Assembly (NCBI GenBank): GCA_947253195.1
Contig: CAMXXM010000030.1
Location: 1 to 10,474, forward strand
Direction of reading: 5' to 3'
Length of the DNA: 10,474 bases
Source: an uncultured Porphyromonas sp.
GTDB taxonomy: Bacteria > Bacteroidota > Bacteroidia > Bacteroidales > Porphyromonadaceae
Shown here: positions 6,162 through 10,474 of the stretch, one piece after another
How positions within the stretch are numbered: the first letter of the stretch is position 1
How the letters are laid out: each line of letters opens with the position of its first letter
Notes under the pieces: model-generated
The model's database searches: none
What the model saw: only the letters and a program-made list of their open reading frames with translations
Told to the model about the DNA's origin: nothing
Translations under genes and position numbers: made by a program

Positions 6162-9100
6162 ATGAAACCCTTTTACTCGAGATATGTCGCTTCGCTGGGA
6201 GCACTCCTCCTGCTGGCGCTCTCCCTTATCGGGTGTCGAGACACGCTACTGGATCGCACCCTGCCTGATCCCGCCTCTCCGGAGCAGATCGGGGATGGCG
6301 GCAATGGTCGATTGGATGGTGCTGTCACGGTGTCTATCCCCTACGACACCCCTGCACTAAGGACTCCCCAGACCCGTGCTGCCCTGTCGGTGGATGAAGA
6401 GAGTGAGCTCAAGCTCGCCACCACCCGCGTGATGATCTTCAATAGCAACGGTGAGTATCAGTACGATGCTCCCCTGACCAAGATCACCCGTAGCACCTCT
6501 GACATTCAGCAGGGTAACCTGACCGTACAGATCAAGCCCGGACAGGGACTTGGGATCGTCGTCCTTGCCAACCTTACAGAGGCTGAAAAGGCGCGTGTCG
6601 TATCGGGAAAGAAAGCTGACATTCTCAAGAGCTTTACCTACAGCGTCACACAGAGTACCGACTTCTCCGGTGTAGGCATCCCCATGTATGGCGAAATCAA
6701 CCAGGTAGAGGTCAAGACCGCTACTCAGCCTGTGCCTACTATCCTCGACAAGACCATCCATCTCCTCCGTGCCGTCGCACGTGTGGATGTGGGGCTCAAT
6801 ATGTCCGCAGTAGGCACTTCAGGTAAGGACTCGGACTTCGATGAGACCGCTTCCGGGCTTATCTCTACCATCGTAGAGCCTGCTGATAGGAGCTCCAAGA
6901 GGGTCAAGTGGACTTTAATGGAGACAAAGTTCTATAACGCTGCCTCCGAGGGATTGGTGGCTCCCACTGATGGTAACTACACCATAACAAACGCAAAGCC
7001 TAAGGCTATTGCCCCCTCCCTGCCCAACACTCCCGGGAAACAAACCCTCACCTATGCGGTGACAGACAACCTCCTTAAGCGCAATATCTATGTGCCTGAG
7101 GTGGACAATCCGGAGCCTGCAGTGACACAAAGCGGCACTCAGACTGATCCTACCAAGGATACTTACTATCTCAACCGCCCCTACCTGATCCTCAAGCTAC
7201 AATACGATGAGGTGGATGATACCAACAAAGTAAAAGCCGGTGGTGACTCGGGCACAACCTACTTCCGCGTAGACTTCCTCAAGCGTGAGGGCGAAGAGGC
7301 TACCGCTAAGTACACCTACCTCCCCCTCCTCCGCAACTACCGCTACAAGGTGGATATCCGGAATATCGGTGGTCTCGGCTTCAATAACGAAGAAGATGCC
7401 AAGAAGGGTCCCTCCGCCAACATCATGTACAATGTCCTCGTCTGGGACGAGTCCGAGATGTCCAATGTCGTCTACGATGGTCAGTACATGCTCGGCGTGC
7501 AGAATGACAAGCTGCTGTTTCACAAGAATGGCGGCACCTTCTCCACCAAGGTCCAGACCTCTTGGCCCAAGGGCTTTGAGGTAAAGGGACTCCCCGGCTG
7601 GGTCAAGGTCAAGTCCATTGAGCCAAGCGACCCCAGTGCTACGGGTGCTACCGCTGAGAAGATCGTGACCTTTGAGGTGACAGAGTCTACGCCGACGAAG
7701 AGAGACTTCTCCGGAGCCTATATCCAAGCCGGTCGTATGCGGTGGAAGCTCGACATTACTCAGCTCAATACCCTTGACCTAAGGATAGAGATCTTCTCCG
7801 ACCCCAAGTGTACCCGAGAGCTCCAGTACATCGAGCTCGACGAGCGAGGTAAGGATACGCCCGCCAATAAGTACACGGTAGGTAAGATGAAGTTCTACGT
7901 CAGGGTCACACCTGCCGCACGTATCTCAGCTGTAAGTGATGAGACCAAGGCACCCTTTACCTTCACCGGCGCCGCTGCGACCTCACCCTCACGACCGCCT
8001 ATAGAGACAGCCAAGGAGGTCTCCACGGGGGTCTATGAGTTTGAGGTCACCGCGGATCCTCTCAACAACCCTAAGAATCCCTTCGAGACGCAGCAGAATA
8101 AGTACCACTTCATCACCGAGCAATACGGAGAGAAGGCTGAGGCAACACTATCGATCAATCAGATCGAGTACAATATCGTCTTCTACGAGGACGAGGCACT
8201 TACCAATCCCATTCTGTCAGAGGAGGATGCCGTCACCTACCTCATGGATGGCACGGACAAGCAGTTCTACGTCCGTAGCAACATCCCCTACATCATCTGG
8301 ATGGATAATCAGATGATCGATGAGTCCGCACGTAGTAAAGATAATGCCAATGCCGATGGGTCCTCTAAGTTCCCCATCGTCACCGGCTACTATGATAAGG
8401 ATGGTAAGTTCGTTAAGCTTGACTACGACTCAAGCAACAAGATGAATAACTGGAGGAGTGTGAAGACAGAGGAAGCCCCCACGCCAAATGGATCTCCGCT
8501 CAAGTTTAAGGCAGGGGATACCAATGCCATCAAGATCATCTATGGTCACGTGATGTGGGTCGCTTGTACCACCATGAAGTCAGTGGAGTGGAAGTTCCCG
8601 CTCTACGATAAGCAGCTGGCCAATCACGATAAGGTCACTAAGATCCAGACCGATTTTGTCGCCGGCTACTTCCTCCCGGAGGCCAATTCTTACCCCATCA
8701 CCTTAGGCGAGACCGGTCTGCTTATTCCTATAGAGAGGAGGATCAATCACGCAGCTCGGTACTACGAGGAAAACTTCGATACACCCTACGGATGGATAGC
8801 TGATGATTACCAGGATGCAAGCGATAAGACCGCCAAGATAGATCCATATGAGAAATGGGAGTCCTACAAGCAACGCAATCAGCTCAATCGCCTCGATGGC
8901 AATGACGACATCTCTCTGGAGGTACTCTGGACAGACATCCTGAGCGTGACAGAGGGGAAGTCAGAGAGTGCACGCAATCCTATTAAGCAGGACGGAACTG
9001 CCCCGCTGAAGATCTTGGTCCCGGTGGAGATAGAGGGCGAGCAATACGCCTATGTGCTGCCCGGTAATGATGCGGCTAATAACTACGGCAACCTCGTCTT

Positions 9101-10193
9101 CTGTGTCCGAGATAAGAACAAGAAGAGAGTGGATAACAAGCGTGCCTCGCTCCTGGACCCGGCAGAGCAAGGTAAGGACGTTATCCTCTGGAGCTTCCAC
9201 CTGATACTCTATCGCCCGGGGGAGATCCCCACCGACGACGGAGACAAAAATGACATCAATCGTAAGGTCATCACATACCTGCGTAAGGATAATACCAAGG
9301 ATCCGGATAAATATAAGGCGGACTGGACATACGATGTGAAGGTATGGCCCTATGCATTGGGAGCCTTTGATATCCCGCAGGAGTGGAGTAGCGGCAACTT
9401 GATTAAGACCTCGCGTACCCTTCGGGACTTTAATTATAAACGAGTCGGTATGTACTACCAGTTTGGTCGTAAGGATCCATTCCCACGGTATATCAATACC
9501 AAGGGCAGACCGACCCGGTTCGTTGGTCACAAGGGAAGGGAGGTGAGCTTTACGTTCCATAAGTCGACAACGATCTCCCTGCGGGAGTCCATCGAGTATC
9601 CGATGGTCCTTGTAGGCAATGCCGGTGGTCACCAGTGGTTGACAGAGGGTGGCAAGACGCTCAATACCGATATATCCCTTGGTGGAACCTCATCTTTCGG
9701 TGCCTACGGTCTATGGGGCGGTGGCTCGCCGGTGGGTAATACGACAACATGCGGACAGCGAACGGACATGATGCGTATCCTGACTAAGACGGTCTTTGAT
9801 CCATGCCCCTATGGATTCCGTATCCCGATCCCCGGTTACAGCTCCACCAGGATGTTCTTTGGATCTGATAAAAACGCTGATAGAATGCTGATGAACAATG
9901 CTGTGCTTATGGCAGCTTCAGGTACAACTTCCATCTATAACACCTTCTCTGGAGATATGAATTCCCTATTTGGTGTGTGGACAGGTACTGTCTCTGCGGG
10001 AACTGGACAGGTCCCCTTTGCGGTTGCCACATCGTATCTTGCTCAGGCACACTATCCTGTATTTATGTTCACTTTCTCATCTGGAGCTCCTGAGGAGAAA
10101 TTTCAGGCTGATATCCACAGAAGCTCCCCGGTAGTTGTGAGACCCTTCAATAACGTGCAGGAGAGCGACTGGGATAAGTACATTCGTCGCTGA
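6162..10193 (+). CDS. Giant tip protein of the type V pilus with BACON-like and FISUMP-like regions
   Basis: This is a 1343-residue lipoprotein in the position of mfa5, probably the tip adhesin. I start it at 6162 (MKPFYSRY, lipobox LIGC ending at Cys25); an ATG at 6141 would add MIRTYTD. The trimming site is R72-A73 (QTRAAL). Residues about 80-435 look like a pilin module, with VMIFNSNGEY, VARVDVGL, LLRNYRYKVDIRNIGGLGF and a NVLVWDE strand. From about 444 to 536 follows a BACON-like module (KLLFHKNGGTF, GLPGWVKV, MRWKLDITQLN). Two further Ig-like stretches begin at LDLRIEIFSDP and YNIVFYEDEAL. The C-terminal third carries LWSFHLILY (about 1009), MYYQFGRKDPFP (1097-1108) and FDPCPYGFRIP (1212-1222). 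This trio is typical of FISUMP-like C-terminal regions of large Bacteroidales fimbrial and DUF4906-type proteins. No von Willebrand A domain or MIDAS motif is visible, unlike P. gingivalis Mfa5. The C-terminus lacks the KWN donor strand, which fits a tip. Ligand unknown. Confidence 0.75.
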   Translation: MKPFYSRYVASLGALLLLALSLIGCRDTLLDRTLPDPASPEQIGDGGNGRLDGAVTVSIPYDTPALRTPQTRAALSVDEESELKLATTRVMIFNSNGEYQYDAPLTKITRSTSDIQQGNLTVQIKPGQGLGIVVLANLTEAEKARVVSGKKADILKSFTYSVTQSTDFSGVGIPMYGEINQVEVKTATQPVPTILDKTIHLLRAVARVDVGLNMSAVGTSGKDSDFDETASGLISTIVEPADRSSKRVKWTLMETKFYNAASEGLVAPTDGNYTITNAKPKAIAPSLPNTPGKQTLTYAVTDNLLKRNIYVPEVDNPEPAVTQSGTQTDPTKDTYYLNRPYLILKLQYDEVDDTNKVKAGGDSGTTYFRVDFLKREGEEATAKYTYLPLLRNYRYKVDIRNIGGLGFNNEEDAKKGPSANIMYNVLVWDESEMSNVVYDGQYMLGVQNDKLLFHKNGGTFSTKVQTSWPKGFEVKGLPGWVKVKSIEPSDPSATGATAEKIVTFEVTESTPTKRDFSGAYIQAGRMRWKLDITQLNTLDLRIEIFSDPKCTRELQYIELDERGKDTPANKYTVGKMKFYVRVTPAARISAVSDETKAPFTFTGAAATSPSRPPIETAKEVSTGVYEFEVTADPLNNPKNPFETQQNKYHFITEQYGEKAEATLSINQIEYNIVFYEDEALTNPILSEEDAVTYLMDGTDKQFYVRSNIPYIIWMDNQMIDESARSKDNANADGSSKFPIVTGYYDKDGKFVKLDYDSSNKMNNWRSVKTEEAPTPNGSPLKFKAGDTNAIKIIYGHVMWVACTTMKSVEWKFPLYDKQLANHDKVTKIQTDFVAGYFLPEANSYPITLGETGLLIPIERRINHAARYYEENFDTPYGWIADDYQDASDKTAKIDPYEKWESYKQRNQLNRLDGNDDISLEVLWTDILSVTEGKSESARNPIKQDGTAPLKILVPVEIEGEQYAYVLPGNDAANNYGNLVFCVRDKNKKRVDNKRASLLDPAEQGKDVILWSFHLILYRPGEIPTDDGDKNDINRKVITYLRKDNTKDPDKYKADWTYDVKVWPYALGAFDIPQEWSSGNLIKTSRTLRDFNYKRVGMYYQFGRKDPFPRYINTKGRPTRFVGHKGREVSFTFHKSTTISLRESIEYPMVLVGNAGGHQWLTEGGKTLNTDISLGGTSSFGAYGLWGGGSPVGNTTTCGQRTDMMRILTKTVFDPCPYGFRIPIPGYSSTRMFFGSDKNADRMLMNNAVLMAASGTTSIYNTFSGDMNSLFGVWTGTVSAGTGQVPFAVATSYLAQAHYPVFMFTFSSGAPEEKFQADIHRSSPVVVRPFNNVQESDWDKYIRR

Positions 10194-10224
10194 TCATCCA
10201 CACTTACCTGCTACTAACTGACTG

Positions 10225-10264
10225 AGAGCAGCCCTGCCCCCCCGGGAGGATGCAGGGCTGCTCT
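10225..10264 (+). terminator. Operon-end hairpin, 13-bp perfect stem
   Basis: AGAGCAGCCCTGC (10225-10237) pairs perfectly with GCAGGGCTGCTCT (10252-10264) around a 14-base loop that begins with six C residues. It sits about 30 bases after the tip-gene stop. The stem is long and GC-rich, but only a weak T/A mix follows (GTCATA), so it is not a textbook intrinsic terminator. It is nevertheless the best candidate for the end of the fimbrial transcript. Confidence 0.7.
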
Positions 10265-10335
10265 GTCATACAAGGAAGCCCCCACTCCCTTTCAGCAAGG
10301 AGCGCTCCTCGCCTCCTCTTCCGTACCCCTCTATA

Positions 10336-10351
10336 CATAAGGAGACCTTTG
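10336..10351 (+). repeat. Direct repeat, copy 1 (CATAAGGAGACCTTTG)
   Basis: CATAAGGAGACCTTTG at 10336-10351 recurs at 10409-10423 as CATAAGAGACCTTTG, with one G missing. The core GAGACCTTTG is identical in both, and the copies begin 73 bases apart. The core looks like terminal sequences of insertion elements or MITEs in Bacteroidales, but that resemblance is from memory and not checked. Confidence 0.6.
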
Positions 10352-10408
10352 CACGGTAAAAGTACCATATTTCATTGTAAATCAGATGTATAGTCATTAT
10401 ATTTACAC

Positions 10409-10423
10409 CATAAGAGACCTTTG
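10409..10423 (+). repeat. Direct repeat, copy 2 (CATAAGAGACCTTTG)
   Basis: This is the second copy of the repeat at 10336-10351, with a one-base deletion. Its last three bases (TTG) are also the first three bases of the 54-bp palindrome, so repeat and palindrome are physically joined. Confidence 0.6.
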
Positions 10424-10474
10424 AAAAACAGGGAGGGGAAAAAGAGATCTCTTTTTCCCCTCCCTGTTTTTCAA
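10421..10474. repeat. Perfect 54-bp palindrome at the window edge
   Basis: Bases 10421-10447 and 10448-10474 are exact reverse complements: 27-bp arms, no loop, symmetric about AGA|TCT. The left arm runs TTGAAAAACAGGGAGGGG and on through an A-rich stretch, so transcripts in either direction would form a long stem with an oligo-U-rich side. The palindrome ends exactly at the last base given, so its true length is unknown. It could be a bidirectional terminator, part of a mobile-element end, or a fold-back artefact if this is a contig end. Confidence 0.85.

Larger units (their letters stand above)
10265..10474. other. Gene-free region to the right of the fimbrial operon
   Basis: Between the operon-end hairpin and the window edge I see no credible coding frame. 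The first part (to about 10330) is C-rich and has a 12-base palindrome AGGAGCGCTCCT at 10298-10309. From about 10331 on the DNA becomes AT-rich and holds the direct repeats and the 54-bp palindrome. No tRNA or other RNA gene was recognised. Confidence 0.5.

Noticed and set aside
8320..8440. Possible metal-binding (MIDAS-like) Asp/Ser cluster in the tip protein
   Set aside because: Asp- and Ser-rich stretches occur here, but no ordered DxSxS in a vWA-like strand context is present, so I do not claim a von Willebrand A domain.
8961..9632. 223-residue minus-strand open frame
   Set aside because: It is antisense to the C-terminal region of the tip protein, where the + strand carries clear family motifs. 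There is no independent support.
1..10474. CRISPR array, tRNA, rRNA, transposase gene or toxin-antitoxin pair
   Set aside because: No regular repeat-spacer pattern, no cloverleaf-like RNA and no such coding frame was seen. Apart from the short upstream tail, all coding capacity is taken by the fimbrial genes.

Overview
The window holds one five-gene operon for a type V (FimA/Mfa1-type) fimbria, all on the + strand. It most resembles the mfa1-mfa2-mfa3-mfa4-mfa5 locus of Porphyromonas. The evidence for a Bacteroidales host, probably Porphyromonas or a close relative, is as follows. Every structural gene starts with a lipoprotein signal peptide. Four of the five precursors carry an Arg-Ala processing site a few dozen residues after the lipid-anchored cysteine. 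The anchor has the typical FimB/Mfa2 N-terminus. No Shine-Dalgarno sequences precede the starts, and the genome is moderately GC-rich. The species is not identified.

Layout: 1-71 is the tail of an unrelated upstream gene. 72-181 is a more AT-rich leader or promoter region. 182-1852 is the major shaft fimbrillin (Mfa1-like). 1853-2002 is an intergenic spacer with two hairpins, a likely partial terminator that would keep shaft mRNA in excess. 2003-2959 is the Mfa2/FimB-type anchor. 2965-4554 is a second fimbrillin, clearly paralogous to the first. 4568-6058 is a minor fimbrillin-family subunit. 6162-10193 is a very large tip protein of about 1343 residues. 10194-10474 is non-coding. It contains a strong 13-bp-stem hairpin just after the operon, a pair of direct repeats, and a perfect 54-bp palindrome that ends exactly at the window edge.

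How the parts fit: by analogy with studied type V pili, each precursor is lipidated and carried to the outer membrane. An Arg-specific protease removes the N-terminal strand of the shaft and tip subunits, opening a groove. The C-terminal strand of a neighbouring subunit fills that groove. The sequence agrees with this scheme in detail. The Arg-Ala site is present in the two fimbrillins, the minor subunit and the tip protein but not in the anchor. A shared C-terminal strand motif (W-N followed by alternating hydrophobics, ending in Leu) is present in both fimbrillins and the anchor but not in the two presumed tip-side proteins.

The most unusual parts are the giant tip protein, which shows BACON-like modules and a FISUMP-like C-terminus instead of the von Willebrand A domain of P. 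gingivalis Mfa5, and the palindrome/repeat structure at the right end. I see no wholly new system here; the locus is a divergent version of a known pilus class.
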